A stretch of 64,000 nt of DNA from Hyphomonadaceae bacterium (GCA_024742355.1 JANSYM010000002.1:62001-126000), one strand, 5' to 3'; positions 45,020-54,865 are shown, counted from the first letter of the stretch. Made by a program: numbers and translations. Notes: generated by a model from the letters alone, not told the origin.

Positions 45020-45490
45020 ATGTCTTCCGAAATCATTATCCGGTCGGCCGTTCCTGAAGATTTGCCTGTCTTGCTCACATTCGAACAGGGGATCATTCAT
45101 GCCGAACGACCGTACGATCACACCCTGAAACCCGATCCGATCAGCTATTATGATGTCGGTGCCCTGATCAGCGATGACAATGCCGAGGTTGCTGTGGCCG
45201 AATTGAACGGAGAGCTCATCGGCTCCGGTTATGCGCGCCGCAAAAAGTCTCGCCATTATCTAAGCCCGAGCGAGCATGCCTTTATCGGGTTTCTCTATGT
45301 CGATCCGGCGCATCGAGGCCAGGGCGTCAATAAGCAGGTCCTCAATCACCTGTTCGATTGGGCGCATTCTAAGGGTCTGCCTGAGATTCATTTGACGGTC
45401 TATCCAGGCAATGAATCAGCGATAAAGGCTTATGAAAAAGCCGGGTTTGACCCTTATCTGCTGGAGATGCGCCTCAATCTGGATGAATAG
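45020..45490 (+). CDS. GNAT family N-acetyltransferase
   Basis: A 156-residue acetyltransferase with the acetyl-CoA-binding segment VDPAHRGQGVNKQVLNHL and the typical YEKAGF near the C-terminus. The start MSSEIIIRSAV is chosen because codons upstream to a TTG at 44966 do not resemble the family. There is no strong RBS. The substrate is unknown; small GNATs of this kind modify amino acids, antibiotics or proteins. It precedes rnr on the same strand. Confidence 0.88.
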   Translation: MSSEIIIRSAVPEDLPVLLTFEQGIIHAERPYDHTLKPDPISYYDVGALISDDNAEVAVAELNGELIGSGYARRKKSRHYLSPSEHAFIGFLYVDPAHRGQGVNKQVLNHLFDWAHSKGLPEIHLTVYPGNESAIKAYEKAGFDPYLLEMRLNLDE

Positions 45491-45576
45491 TCTGGTTTGA
45501 TCACCGCCGCCAGGCGATCCCCCCGTCTGACAAATAAGACAAGCCAAACCGCGCAACTTCCTGTAAGGCGCGCGCC

Positions 45577-47823
45577 ATGAGTTTTCCCGATAAACAAACA
45601 GTTCTGGACTTTCTGAAAGAAAATCCGGACGCAACATCCAAACAAGACATCGCCCGCGGCCTGAAAGTGAAAGGCCGCGAACGCCAGACTCTGCGCGCTA
45701 TCCTCAAAGAGCTGGAAGCCGACGGCACGTTGACCAAGACCGGCAAGCGCGCCTGGGCCCGTTCGGACGTCCCACCGCCGACCTCTGTCGTCGTTTTCGA
45801 AAAAACTGACGAGAACGGTGATCTGATCGCCCGTGCCAGTGGCAAGGAAGGCCCCTACGGGCCGGACCTCATCTATGACGGCTATAATGGCAAGATGCGC
45901 GGCCCAGCGCCGGGCGTCGGCGATCGTGGCCTGGCCCGTATCAAGCAAACCAAAGACGGCTGGTCCGCGCGCCTCATGAAGCTGTTTGAAAAACGCGACG
46001 AAGAACGACCCGTGACTGGGGTGTACCTCCGCACGGCGCGCGGTGGTCGCGTGAAGCCCGCCAGTCGCAAGATCAAACACGAGCTGCATGTACGCGAGGC
46101 GGACGTCAATGGCGCCGAAGACGGGGATCTGGTTGTGGCCATGCCAATGCCGCAACGGGGATATGGCCCGGTGCGGGCGCGCATCACTGAAATAATCGGA
46201 CGCCGCGAAGATCCGCGCGCCGCATCGCTGCTGGCGATCGCGGCCCATGACATCCCGACCGAATTTCCGGCAGCCGTGGTCGCGCAGGCCCAGGAGCACG
46301 TACCGGCAGAGGTCAAACGTACCGATTTGCGCGATACCCCATTGATCACGATCGACCCGGCAGATGCCCGCGATCATGACGATGCGGTGTTCGCCGAACG
46401 CATTGCAGACGGGTTTCGGATCATTGTCGCGATTGCTGATGTCTCCGCCTATGTCACGCCGGACAGCGCGCTCGATGTCGAGGCGCTGAAACGCGGCAAC
46501 TCCACCTATTTCCCGGACCGTGTGGTGCCGATGCTGCCATTTGAACTCAGCGCCGATGCCTGCTCCTTGAAAGAGGGACGGGACCGGCTTTGCATGGCGG
46601 TAGAGATTCAGATCGACAAGTCCGGGACCAAGCGCTCGCACAAGTTCATGCGTGCGATCATGAGATCAGCTGGCGCATTGTCTTACGAGGAAGCGCAGCA
46701 GGCCATAGACGGGCAGCCTTCTGATCGGGCCCGCCCTTTGCTTGAAACCGTCCTGCAGCCGCTGTGGGACGCCTATGCAGCCCTCAGCGAGGCGCGAGAA
46801 CGTCGTGGGCCGCTGGAACTGGATTTGCCTGAGCGCAAGGTCGAGATCGCGAAAGACGGCTCCGTCGCCGGGATCAGGACAAAAGCCCGGTTCGATGCCC
46901 ACAAGCTGATCGAAGAAATGATGATCCAGGCCAATGTCTGCGCCGCCGAAGAACTCGAAAAGCGTGGCAGCCCCCTGCTCTATCGCATTCACGATGCACC
47001 ATCGGACGCGAAGATCGCCGCCTTGTCGGAATTCCTCAAGACAATGGACATTGACTGGCCGCTCGGCGAGCGCACGCAGACCAAGCGCTTCAACCGCTTA
47101 TTGTCGGATTTTGACGAAACCGAGCATGCCGAGGCCGTCTCGGAAATCGTCCTGCGGACCCAAAGCCAGGCGATTTACAGCCCGGACAATATTGGCCATT
47201 TCGGTCTCAATCTGAAGAAATATGCGCACTTCACCAGCCCGATCCGGCGCTATAGTGATCTGATCGTCCATCGCGCGCTGATCAAGACGCACGGATTTGG
47301 TCCGGAAGGCCTCACCGACAAACAAGCTGCGCAACTCGATGAAACGGCGCAACATCTGGTGCAGACAGAACGCCGCTCCATGGCTGCCGAACGCGAAGCG
47401 ACCGATCGATATCTGGCGCTGTTCCTGGCCGATCGCGTCGGCGCAGAGTTTAGTGGCCGCATTACGGGCGTTACGGCGTCTGGCCTGTTCGTTCGCCTTG
47501 ACGAAACCGGCGCAGATGGATTCTGTCCGGCATCTCGAATCTCACACGAATATTGGCGCTATAATGAAGCAGCGCAGGCCCTGGTGGGCGAAGACTCAGG
47601 CAAGCGCTATGAGCTTGGCCAAACCGTGGAAGTGCGCCTGGCCGAGGTCACACCTCTGGAAGGCGGCCTGCTGCTGGAATTGCTGTCCGAGCCAAAGCCG
47701 CGCCGCCCCGGCGAAAAACTGCAGCCGCGGACGCGGGGGAAGCGCTATGATCGCCGCAAAGGCTCTGGCAAGGTTTCACGCGGCAAGGGAAAACCCGGCG
47801 GCAAGAGTAAAAAGCGACGATGA
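45577..47823 (+). CDS. rnr: Ribonuclease R
   Basis: A 748-residue processive 3'-5' exoribonuclease that degrades structured RNA. The order is an N-terminal helix-turn-helix, cold-shock domains, the RNB catalytic domain with DPADARDHDDAVF (metal-binding aspartates), an S1 domain (GVTASGLFVRLDETGADGF) and a lysine-rich tail. It overlaps the Nudix gene by four bases. Confidence 0.95.
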   Translation: MSFPDKQTVLDFLKENPDATSKQDIARGLKVKGRERQTLRAILKELEADGTLTKTGKRAWARSDVPPPTSVVVFEKTDENGDLIARASGKEGPYGPDLIYDGYNGKMRGPAPGVGDRGLARIKQTKDGWSARLMKLFEKRDEERPVTGVYLRTARGGRVKPASRKIKHELHVREADVNGAEDGDLVVAMPMPQRGYGPVRARITEIIGRREDPRAASLLAIAAHDIPTEFPAAVVAQAQEHVPAEVKRTDLRDTPLITIDPADARDHDDAVFAERIADGFRIIVAIADVSAYVTPDSALDVEALKRGNSTYFPDRVVPMLPFELSADACSLKEGRDRLCMAVEIQIDKSGTKRSHKFMRAIMRSAGALSYEEAQQAIDGQPSDRARPLLETVLQPLWDAYAALSEARERRGPLELDLPERKVEIAKDGSVAGIRTKARFDAHKLIEEMMIQANVCAAEELEKRGSPLLYRIHDAPSDAKIAALSEFLKTMDIDWPLGERTQTKRFNRLLSDFDETEHAEAVSEIVLRTQSQAIYSPDNIGHFGLNLKKYAHFTSPIRRYSDLIVHRALIKTHGFGPEGLTDKQAAQLDETAQHLVQTERRSMAAEREATDRYLALFLADRVGAEFSGRITGVTASGLFVRLDETGADGFCPASRISHEYWRYNEAAQALVGEDSGKRYELGQTVEVRLAEVTPLEGGLLLELLSEPKPRRPGEKLQPRTRGKRYDRRKGSGKVSRGKGKPGGKSKKRR

Positions 47824-48545
47824 AGAAGCCTGATTTCGGAACTGCATATAGCCGCGAGGATGCCGCTGAGGTGATCATCACTGACAAGCCGAGTCCGCGC
47901 CCGCGAGATGCCGCGACACTTATCCTGATCCGGCGCGATCAGGCCCGGCCGCGCGTCCTGATGGGCAAACGCTCTGGCGGGCATGATTTCATGCCGGATA
48001 AATATGTGTTCCCTGGCGGGCGGGTGGACACCCAGGATGGCCGCGTCGCGAGCTATAGCGAACTTCCCGAGATCGAAGAAAAGCGCCTGCGTTATCAATC
48101 AAAACGCATCCCCCGCGCCTTCGCCCTCACCGCCATTCGGGAGACGTTTGAAGAAACCGGTTTGCTGCTGGGAGTGCATGCGGAAATGCCGCGAAAAGCG
48201 CCGGCGGGATGGGAAGCGCTCTATGAAATGGACATTGCTCCCAATCTCGAACACCTCCGCTTCATCGGGCGCGCGGTCACGCCGCCCTATCGCCCCAAAC
48301 GATTTGACGCCCGATTCTTCATGGCCGAGGCTGAAAAGATCCTGATCGATGATCGTCCACCGCTCGATGGTGCAGAACTTCACGACCTGCAATGGGTAAC
48401 ACTGAAAGACGCGATGGCGCTCGATCTCCCGAATGTCACGCGTTTCATGCTGGGCGAAATCGACGCGCGACTGACTAAAAACGACGATCTTGACCCGCCA
48501 TTTCTGCGCTGGACACGGAGCGGACACTCCACCGACCGAATTTGA
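47820..48545 (+). CDS. Nudix hydrolase with split Nudix box
   Basis: A 241-residue pyrophosphohydrolase. The catalytic helix RETFEETGLLLG is present, but the leading glycine part (FPGGRVD) is separated from it by about 45 residues, as in the NUDT19-like subgroup. Members of that subgroup often act on CoA derivatives; the substrate here is unproven. It overlaps the rnr stop and precedes rpmG, an arrangement familiar from Caulobacter relatives. Confidence 0.88.
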   Translation: MKKPDFGTAYSREDAAEVIITDKPSPRPRDAATLILIRRDQARPRVLMGKRSGGHDFMPDKYVFPGGRVDTQDGRVASYSELPEIEEKRLRYQSKRIPRAFALTAIRETFEETGLLLGVHAEMPRKAPAGWEALYEMDIAPNLEHLRFIGRAVTPPYRPKRFDARFFMAEAEKILIDDRPPLDGAELHDLQWVTLKDAMALDLPNVTRFMLGEIDARLTKNDDLDPPFLRWTRSGHSTDRI

Positions 48546-48629
48546 TGCGTCCACGCGGTTGACTTCCGCCTCACAACCCATCATTAGACGCGTTTTCGAG
48601 ATTCAGCCCTTAGCAAAAGGCGCACCGTT

Positions 48630-48797
48630 ATGGCCAAACCGGCAACGATTAAAATTCGCCTGAACTCAACAGCAGGCACAGGCTTCTTCTACGTCACGAA
48701 GAAGAACCCACGCAACATGACCGAGAAGATGGTCAAGCGGAAGTATGATCCGATTGCGAAAAAGCATGTCGAGTTCAAAGAAGGCAAGATCAAGTAA
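48630..48797 (+). CDS. rpmG: 50S ribosomal protein L33
   Basis: A 55-residue basic protein, [18 protein letters not shown] at the start, then [11 protein letters not shown] and [17 protein letters not shown] at the end. This is the standard cysteine-free L33 of alphaproteobacteria, part of the large ribosomal subunit. It is too short for many gene finders. A perfect terminator follows 24 bases after the stop. Confidence 0.96.
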   Translation: MAKPATIKIRLNSTAGTGFFYVTKKNPRNMTEKMVKRKYDPIAKKHVEFKEGKIK

Positions 48798-48821
48798 GAT
48801 CCCCTTCTCACACGATTAGAG

Positions 48822-48848
48822 AAACCGGGCGCGTTGCCCGGTTTTTTT
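48822..48848. terminator. Rho-independent terminator after rpmG, overlapping the pleD stop
   Basis: AAACCGGGC (48822-48830) and GCCCGGTTT (48836-48844) pair around a 5-base loop, followed by a T-run to 48848. The T-run provides the first two bases of the reverse-strand pleD stop codon (48847-48849). The hairpin can also serve pleD, although the reverse-side U-tract is weak. Confidence 0.85.
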
Positions 48849-50211
48849 ATGCCGCGAGTTTCTCGATCCGATTGCGGCCATTCTGCTTGGCCTTGTACAG
48901 CGCCTGATCGGCCCGGTGCAGCAAGTCTGCAAGCAGTGCGTCCTCGCCATAATGCGTCGCCACGCCGGCGCTGACGGTGACACGGATTTCTTCATTATTT
49001 CGTTCGACCAGGAAGGGTTCGGCCGCAATTGAATGGCGAATGCGCTCGGCCCCGATAAAGGCCAGATCTCCCGGCGTTTCTGGCATGATGACAAGGAACT
49101 CCTCGCCGCCCGGACGGCAGGCAATGTCTTTTGGCCGGATATTGGTTCTCAGTCGCTCCGAGAATTCCTGCAGGACGAGGTCGCCAGCTTCGTGGCCATG
49201 CTGATCGTTAACGCTCTTGAAGTGATCAATGTCAAAGGCCACCACGGATACGGGTTTTCCATCGAGCGCCGAGCGCTGCATCCAGAGCTGCAAGCGCTCC
49301 AACATGTAGCGACGATTGTACAGGCCAGTGAGCTGATCGATGACGGACAATTCGAGGCCGGTATCCACGCGATTACGTAGAATCTGGATATAGCGTTTGC
49401 GTCGCACCTGCGTGGACACGCGCGCCTGCAATTCCTGAAAATCCAGTGGCGTCTCGATGACGTCAGATGCGCCGATACGCAACGCCTCGGCGGCGCGTTG
49501 CTGGTCCTTTTCATCGCACGTCACAATGATCGCGAAATCGCGCGCTTCGCGGAGCGACCGCATCTGTGCACAGAGTTTCAGTGCATCGTGTCGCTGGCCA
49601 GATAGCGCCAGGATGACCAGATCGATTTCCTTGAACTTGATCTCGCCTTTCTGGGCATCGATCCACGTTTCCGCCTCATGGCCGACCGTGTGCAAAGCAC
49701 CCGCGATTCGGCGGGCTTCTTCATTGTTCTGATCGACCACCAGAATACTGGCAGGCTTGGAGAGCGTGCTGATCTCGTGCTCGGTGAAATTGGCGGTGTG
49801 CGGGTTCGCAGCCTCGCGCGTGCGCAGTTCTTCAGCGACGGCGTTGTATCGCGACAGCGCCTCCAGCCGCGCAAAAAGAGCAAAATCATCAACCGGCTTC
49901 GACAGGAAATCATCGGCGCCTGCCTCCAGACCGCGCAAGCGATCATCGCGATCGGTCAAGGCGGTTAACATGACGATCGGAATGTGCCGGGTGGAGATAT
50001 TGGCTTTCAGCTGTCGGCAGACTTCATAACCATCCATACCGGGCATCATCACATCCAGCAGGATCACGTCTGGCTGCTGGTGGATGGCGCTGCTGATCGC
50101 ATGCTCGCCGGAGTGCGAAAGCATCACGGTATAATATCTGGCTTCCAGCTTGGCCTGAACGAGGCGACGGTTCGCTTCGATATCATCAACGACCAGGACG
50201 CGCGCAGTCAT
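48847..50211 (-). CDS. pleD: Diguanylate cyclase response regulator PleD
   Basis: PleD makes cyclic di-GMP at the differentiating cell pole. The 454-residue protein has an active REC domain (phosphorylation site Asp53 in LLDVMMPG), a degenerate second REC domain (about 155-270) and a GGDEF domain with GGEEF at 368-372. The inhibitory site RPKD is at 359-362, at the same positions as in Caulobacter PleD. The gene overlaps divK by four bases, as in that organism. Confidence 0.96.
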   Translation of the reverse strand: MTARVLVVDDIEANRRLVQAKLEARYYTVMLSHSGEHAISSAIHQQPDVILLDVMMPGMDGYEVCRQLKANISTRHIPIVMLTALTDRDDRLRGLEAGADDFLSKPVDDFALFARLEALSRYNAVAEELRTREAANPHTANFTEHEISTLSKPASILVVDQNNEEARRIAGALHTVGHEAETWIDAQKGEIKFKEIDLVILALSGQRHDALKLCAQMRSLREARDFAIIVTCDEKDQQRAAEALRIGASDVIETPLDFQELQARVSTQVRRKRYIQILRNRVDTGLELSVIDQLTGLYNRRYMLERLQLWMQRSALDGKPVSVVAFDIDHFKSVNDQHGHEAGDLVLQEFSERLRTNIRPKDIACRPGGEEFLVIMPETPGDLAFIGAERIRHSIAAEPFLVERNNEEIRVTVSAGVATHYGEDALLADLLHRADQALYKAKQNGRNRIEKLAA

Positions 50212-50600
50212 GCCGCGCTGCCTTTGGGCATCAGGTCATCAACCGTCTTCAAGAACGAGCGCACCTGGATCGGTTTGGACAGATAGCCCTCGCAGCCAGC
50301 TTCGCGCACCAGAAGCTCGTCGGTGCGCATGGCAAAGGCAGTCACGGCCAGCACCGGTATAGCCGATGTGCGCTCATCATCCTTGAGCCAACGCGTGATA
50401 TCCAGCCCGGATACTTCCGGCAGCTGAATATCCATGATGATCAGGTCGGGCTGCTCGGCCACGGCGAGCGCTGCGGCTTTGCCGCCATCGGTGCATTGCA
50501 AAGTCTCGTATCCGCTGGCTTCGAGCAAATCGGCAAACAGGCGCATATTCAGCGCATTGTCCTCAACGATCAGGACTTTCTGAGCGGTTTGTGTCGCCAT
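50208..50600 (-). CDS. divK: Single-domain response regulator DivK
   Basis: A 130-residue receiver protein with phosphorylation site Asp57 (LIIMDIQLP) and the conserved lysine in LSKPI. DivK signals to the DivJ/PleC/DivL kinases and thereby controls CtrA. Its pairing with pleD supports the assignment. The upstream region carries a GTTAAC sequence but no complete CtrA box that I can defend. Confidence 0.94.
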   Translation of the reverse strand: MATQTAQKVLIVEDNALNMRLFADLLEASGYETLQCTDGGKAAALAVAEQPDLIIMDIQLPEVSGLDITRWLKDDERTSAIPVLAVTAFAMRTDELLVREAGCEGYLSKPIQVRSFLKTVDDLMPKGSAA

Positions 50601-50656
50601 AATCGCGATTCCGAATCACCAGGGATCGTTTCTGCCCCGATTCTTTTTATAGCCCG

Positions 50657-50709
50657 GTTCGTTAACGTTTCTTTTCCAATTGCGCCAATTCGCGGAACAT
50701 GGCATGAAC
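50657..50709. promoter_or_regulatory. LexA (SOS) box before dinB, with a second near-match
   Basis: GAAC (50695-50698), seven bases, then GAAC (50706-50709) is a perfect copy of the alphaproteobacterial LexA site (GTTC-N7-GTTC read on the other strand). It ends four bases before the dinB ATG. A weaker copy, GTTC-N7-TTTC, lies at 50657-50671. The spacer is shared with divK, reading the other way. Confidence 0.75.
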
Positions 50710-50713
50710 ATTC

Positions 50714-51994
50714 ATGCCTTCTCTGTGCCGAGACTGCGATGCTGACGTCGAAGAACCGTCGGATGTCTGTTCACGGTGCGGATCTTATCGCGTGATTTCC
50801 CACCCGGACCTGGACACGCTCTCTATTGCTCACATTGATTGCGATGCGTTTTTCGCTGCGATCGAAAAGCGTGACAATCCGGAACTGAAAGACAAGCCGG
50901 TTCTCGTAGGCGGTGGTAAACGCGGCGTGGTCGCGACCTGCTGCTATATTGCCCGCCTGCACGGGGTGCACTCAGCCATGCCCATGTTCAAGGCGCTAAA
51001 AGCCTGTCCGGAAGCCGTGGTCGTCCCGCCGCGACGAGAGGCGTATTCCGCGGCCTCAAAACAGATTCGCGAGAAGTTCCAGGCCCTGACCCCCAAGGTT
51101 CAGATGTTGAGCGTCGATGAAGGCTTTCTGGATCTATCAGGAACCGCGCGCATCAATGATGCGGTACCTGCACGATCATTATCGCGCCTCGCCCGTGAGG
51201 TTGAAGCCGATATCGGCATCACCATTTCGATTGGGCTGTCTGAGAACAAATTCCTCGCCAAAACGGCGAGTGAGCTCGACAAGCCACGCGGATTTGCATT
51301 GCTTGCGAAACACGAAGCCGTCGCGATGCTGGCCGACAAGCATGTTGGCTTCCTGCATGGTGTCGGCAAACAATTGGCCAAGAAACTCGAACGCGACGGC
51401 TATCGCCTGGTCGGTGACCTGCAAACAGCGGAAGCCCGCGATCTGATACGGCTATATGGCGAAACGGGCCTTTGGTTGCACCAACGCTCCCAAGGCATCG
51501 ACAATCGTCCTGTGCGGACCGACACGATACGCAAATCTGTATCAGCGGAGCGGACCTTCAATGAGGACATCTCGGACTACAAATTGCTCGAAGACCGCCT
51601 CTGGCAGGTGTGCGAAGAAACCGCCATCCGTGCCAAGAAGTCGAATGTCGAGGGCTCAACCATCACACTGAAACTGAAATCCAGGGATTTTCGCAACCTA
51701 ACGCGTTCGATTACGATTTCGACGCCGACCAATCTTGCCAACGTTCTATTTCGTTATGCAAAACCGTTGCTCGAACGCGAAACCAAACAAGGTCGCGCCT
51801 ATCGCCTGATCGGGATCGGCATTTCCCATCTCGAGGATGCGCGATGGGACACGCGTGACCTGGTAGATCCAGGCGTCGAGAAACGCGCCAAGGCCGAGCG
51901 TGCCAGTGACGCGGCACGGTCGAAATTCGGCAATGCCTCGGTCGTGACCGGCCGAGCCATTCGCCTGGCGCAACACAAAGCGCAAAAGTCCTGA
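50714..51994 (+). CDS. dinB: DNA polymerase IV with N-terminal zinc ribbon
   Basis: A 426-residue Y-family polymerase for translesion synthesis. Residues 1-30 form a zinc ribbon with cysteines at 5, 8, 19 and 22, an addition seen in many alphaproteobacterial DinB proteins. The palm motifs are HIDCDAFFAAIE (Asp42) and SVDEGFLDL (Asp135-Glu136). A perfect LexA box immediately upstream indicates SOS control. It is divergent from divK. Confidence 0.95.
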   Translation: MPSLCRDCDADVEEPSDVCSRCGSYRVISHPDLDTLSIAHIDCDAFFAAIEKRDNPELKDKPVLVGGGKRGVVATCCYIARLHGVHSAMPMFKALKACPEAVVVPPRREAYSAASKQIREKFQALTPKVQMLSVDEGFLDLSGTARINDAVPARSLSRLAREVEADIGITISIGLSENKFLAKTASELDKPRGFALLAKHEAVAMLADKHVGFLHGVGKQLAKKLERDGYRLVGDLQTAEARDLIRLYGETGLWLHQRSQGIDNRPVRTDTIRKSVSAERTFNEDISDYKLLEDRLWQVCEETAIRAKKSNVEGSTITLKLKSRDFRNLTRSITISTPTNLANVLFRYAKPLLERETKQGRAYRLIGIGISHLEDARWDTRDLVDPGVEKRAKAERASDAARSKFGNASVVTGRAIRLAQHKAQKS

Positions 51995-52054
51995 TTCACG
52001 CTTGCCGCCGCCCCATGTCTGGCGTTAGCAACAGGAAACTTCAGAGGATACACC

Positions 52055-52513
52055 ATGTCGACACCAGAAGCCCGCCTGGCTGAACTCGGGATCACCCTGC
52101 CTGAACCAATGGCGCCCGTGGCCAATTATGTTCCATTTGTCATATCCGGGAACATGCTGTTCGTCTCCGGCCAGGTCAGCGCCGGCCCGGATGGCCTGAT
52201 GCAGGGCCGGCTCGGCGAAAATCTGTCCCTGGAAGAGGGTCAGGCGGCCGCGCGCCTCTGCGCCATCAATCTGATTGCTCAGTGCAAGGCTGCTGTCGGG
52301 GACCTCTCTCGCATCGCCCGAGTGGTGAAGCTTGGCGGTTTCGTCAATGCGCATCCGGATTTTACCGCGCTGCCAGAAGTCATCAATGGCTGTTCAGACG
52401 TGATGGTGGAGGTGTTTGGAGACAAAGGGCGTCATGCGCGCGCAGCCGTCTCGAGCCCGGTTCTGCCGCGCGGCGTCGCGGTTGAAGTCGACGGTATCTT
52501 CGAGATTGGCTGA
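52055..52513 (+). CDS. RidA family protein
   Basis: A 152-residue member of the RidA/YjgF/UK114 superfamily (COG0251 type), which commonly removes reactive imines or enamines. The conserved C-terminal RAAVSSPVLPRGVAVEVD is present, including the arginine that holds the substrate carboxylate. AGAGGA precedes the ATG. It starts a ridA-GDPD-COG3146-HIT group found in related bacteria. Confidence 0.88.
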   Translation: MSTPEARLAELGITLPEPMAPVANYVPFVISGNMLFVSGQVSAGPDGLMQGRLGENLSLEEGQAAARLCAINLIAQCKAAVGDLSRIARVVKLGGFVNAHPDFTALPEVINGCSDVMVEVFGDKGRHARAAVSSPVLPRGVAVEVDGIFEIG

Positions 52514-53228
52514 GGCATTCAAGCCGTCTGAGTTTGTCTACGCCCATCGCGGCTTGTGGACCGAAGACGGCATGACCGAAAACAGTCTGGAGGCCTGCCT
52601 CGCGGCGGCGGAAAACGGTCTCGGGATAGAGTTTGACGTTCGTCCGGCTGCTGACGGCGTACCGATTGTCTTCCACGATCCAGTTCTGGACCGCATGACG
52701 GCAGAGACCGGTTCGGTCGAAACCCGCCAAAGCAAGGACCTCATTGGCACCGCGCTGAAGGGCGGCGGCGAGATCATTTCGCTGGAGCACTTACTCTCAG
52801 TCTGGCCAGCCACGACCCCGCTTTTGTGCGAACTGAAGATTGATGGCGACACAGATCCAGACCGGTTTGCGGCTGACGTCGGCGGAATGCTGCTGGATCA
52901 TTCAGGCCCGGCCGCAGCGATGAGCTTCTCACCACTGGCTGTGGGCGCCCTGCCCGCCAACCTGATGCGCGGCCAGCTAATACTGCCCGCCAGAATGAGC
53001 GGTGCCGATGACCTTACGGCGATTGCACCGGGCCCGGTCGACTATTTTGCTTGCCATGTCGATGATGCTGAACATCCATCGCTGAAAACAGCACGTGAGA
53101 AGACACCGCTCGTCACCTGGACCGTCAAGGACGCAGATACCTGCGCGACCCTTGCGCCGCTCACGGACAGTCAAATCTTCGAGGGGTTCGATCCGGCGCT
53201 CGCAAAACGCCATATTTTGAATACATAA
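52506..53228 (+). CDS. Glycerophosphodiester phosphodiesterase family protein
   Basis: A protein of about 240 residues with the GDPD catalytic HR (YAHRG) and the ENSLEA and FDVRPAADGVPIVFHDP segments, typical of cytosolic GlpQ/UgpQ relatives that release glycerol 3-phosphate from lipid head groups. No ATG is well placed. I chose the TTG at 52506, overlapping the ridA stop by eight bases; an ATG at 52416 would overlap ridA by 98 bases. No signal peptide. Confidence 0.85.
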   Translation: MAEAFKPSEFVYAHRGLWTEDGMTENSLEACLAAAENGLGIEFDVRPAADGVPIVFHDPVLDRMTAETGSVETRQSKDLIGTALKGGGEIISLEHLLSVWPATTPLLCELKIDGDTDPDRFAADVGGMLLDHSGPAAAMSFSPLAVGALPANLMRGQLILPARMSGADDLTAIAPGPVDYFACHVDDAEHPSLKTAREKTPLVTWTVKDADTCATLAPLTDSQIFEGFDPALAKRHILNT

Positions 53229-53235
53229 GACAGAA

Positions 53236-54402
53236 ATGGACGAACCCGTTTTCACCGCGCGCATAGTCAGCCAGATGCAGGACATAGATCCGCGCGCCTG
53301 GAACGCCGTGGCAAACCCTGTCGGGGAGAGGTTTGACCCTTTCCTGACCTGGGACTTCCTGGAAGCCTTGGAGGCCTCTGGCGCTGCCGCGCCGGAAACT
53401 GGCTGGTCGCCGTGTCATGTGGTGATTGAAGACCCCAACCAGACGATCCTCGCGGCGATGCCGCTCTATGCGAAGACGCACAGTCAGGGCGAGTTCGTGT
53501 TCGACCATAGCTGGGCCGAAGCCTATCACCGCGCCGGCGGCGATTATTTTCCGAAACTGCTGGCCGCCGTCCCCTTCACACCGGTGACCGGACGACGCCT
53601 GCTGACCAAACCGGGGCCCGATCAGGCGCGTTTGGGCAATGCGCTGATCTCCGCCGCCATTCAGATTGCCGCGCAGAATGATTTCTCCTCACTGCACATC
53701 AATTTCGTTGCGCCTGACCAGGCCGCGCAGCTCGATGAGCTTGGTCTGCTCATTCGCAATGACCAGCAATTTCATTGGCGCAATGACAGCTATCAGAGCT
53801 TTGATGACTTTCTAGCCGCCCTCTCCTCATCCAAGCGCAAGAACCTGCGAAAGGAACGGGCCAAAGCGCAAGCCGGATTGCGGTTCGAACACCTCACAGG
53901 CGACGATATCAAGGAACATCATTGGGATGCTTTCTTCGAGTTCTACATGGATACAGGGGCACGCAAGTGGGGCTATCCATATCTCAATCGGGAGACCTTC
54001 ACCCTGCTCGGCAACCGCATGGCCGAGCACATCCTACTGGTCCTTGCGTATGAGGAAGACACGCCGATAGCGGGCGCGCTCAATCTCATCGGCTCCGACA
54101 CGCTGTATGGCCGATATTGGGGCTGTACAGCGCCGCGGCCCTTCCTCCATTTCGAGACCTGCTACTACCAGGCCATCGATTTCGCTATCGCCAACAATCT
54201 CGCTGTGGTCGAGGCCGGCGCGCAGGGCGGGCACAAGCTCGCACGCGGCTATGCACCCGTCACCACCTATTCCGCCCACTGGATTGCTCACAAGGGGCTT
54301 CGAGACGCGATCGACGACTATCTCTCCCGCGAACGCCAGGCGGTTGAGCACGAGAACCAGTATCTGACCAAACGAACACCGTTCAAAAAGGACAATTCAT
54401 GA
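53236..54402 (+). CDS. COG3146-type GNAT/FemAB-like acyltransferase
   Basis: A 388-residue protein of the DUF482/COG3146 family, a double-GNAT fold related to FemAB-type transferases. Segments such as SSKRKNLRKERAKA, GYPYLNRETF and VEAGAQGGHKLARGY are recognisable. The acceptor is not known for most members. It overlaps the HIT gene by four bases and follows the GDPD gene by seven. Confidence 0.82.
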   Translation: MDEPVFTARIVSQMQDIDPRAWNAVANPVGERFDPFLTWDFLEALEASGAAAPETGWSPCHVVIEDPNQTILAAMPLYAKTHSQGEFVFDHSWAEAYHRAGGDYFPKLLAAVPFTPVTGRRLLTKPGPDQARLGNALISAAIQIAAQNDFSSLHINFVAPDQAAQLDELGLLIRNDQQFHWRNDSYQSFDDFLAALSSSKRKNLRKERAKAQAGLRFEHLTGDDIKEHHWDAFFEFYMDTGARKWGYPYLNRETFTLLGNRMAEHILLVLAYEEDTPIAGALNLIGSDTLYGRYWGCTAPRPFLHFETCYYQAIDFAIANNLAVVEAGAQGGHKLARGYAPVTTYSAHWIAHKGLRDAIDDYLSRERQAVEHENQYLTKRTPFKKDNS

Positions 54403-54836
54403 CCCTCCACGCTGACTACGATCCAGACAATATCTTTGCGAAGATCCTGCGCGGCGATATGCCGAGCGTGAAAGTGTTCGAGGATGATATCGCCCTCGCA
54501 TTCATGGATGTGTTTCCGCAATCTGACGGCCATACGCTGGTTATCCCAAAGCAGGTTCAGGCCCGCAATTTTCTCGACATGCCGAGCGAGGCGCTCGGTG
54601 CATACATGGATCGCGTGCAAAACGTGGCGCGCGCCGTAGAGAAGGCTTTGCAGCCGGATGGTCTGGTGGTGACGCAGTTCAATGGCGCGCCGGCGGGGCA
54701 AACCGTGTTCCACTTGCACTTCCATATCATCCCACGCTGGGAGAGCCGAAGTTTAGCGGGGCATGCCAGCGGCCAGATGGCCGAAATCGGGTATTTGGAA
54801 GAAATCGCCAATAAAATCCGCCCATTTGCGGAGTAA
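54399..54836 (+). CDS. HIT family protein
   Basis: A 145-residue histidine-triad protein with HLHFHIIP (His105, 107, 109). These enzymes cleave nucleoside phosphoramidates or AMP conjugates; the substrate is not predictable. Start overlaps the previous gene (ATGA). It is 29 bases upstream of a LuxR-type gene. Confidence 0.92.
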   Translation: MTLHADYDPDNIFAKILRGDMPSVKVFEDDIALAFMDVFPQSDGHTLVIPKQVQARNFLDMPSEALGAYMDRVQNVARAVEKALQPDGLVVTQFNGAPAGQTVFHLHFHIIPRWESRSLAGHASGQMAEIGYLEEIANKIRPFAE

Positions 54837-54865
54837 TGTGGTAAACTACCCTCACTGAGGGGATA

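Noticed and set aside
45454-46641. Long reverse open frame of 395 codons
   Set aside because: It mirrors the rnr coding sequence and has no recognisable domain.
50657-50676. Possible CtrA box (TTAA-N7-TTAA) upstream of divK
   Set aside because: Only the first half matches; the second reads TTTC. Not enough to call a CtrA site.
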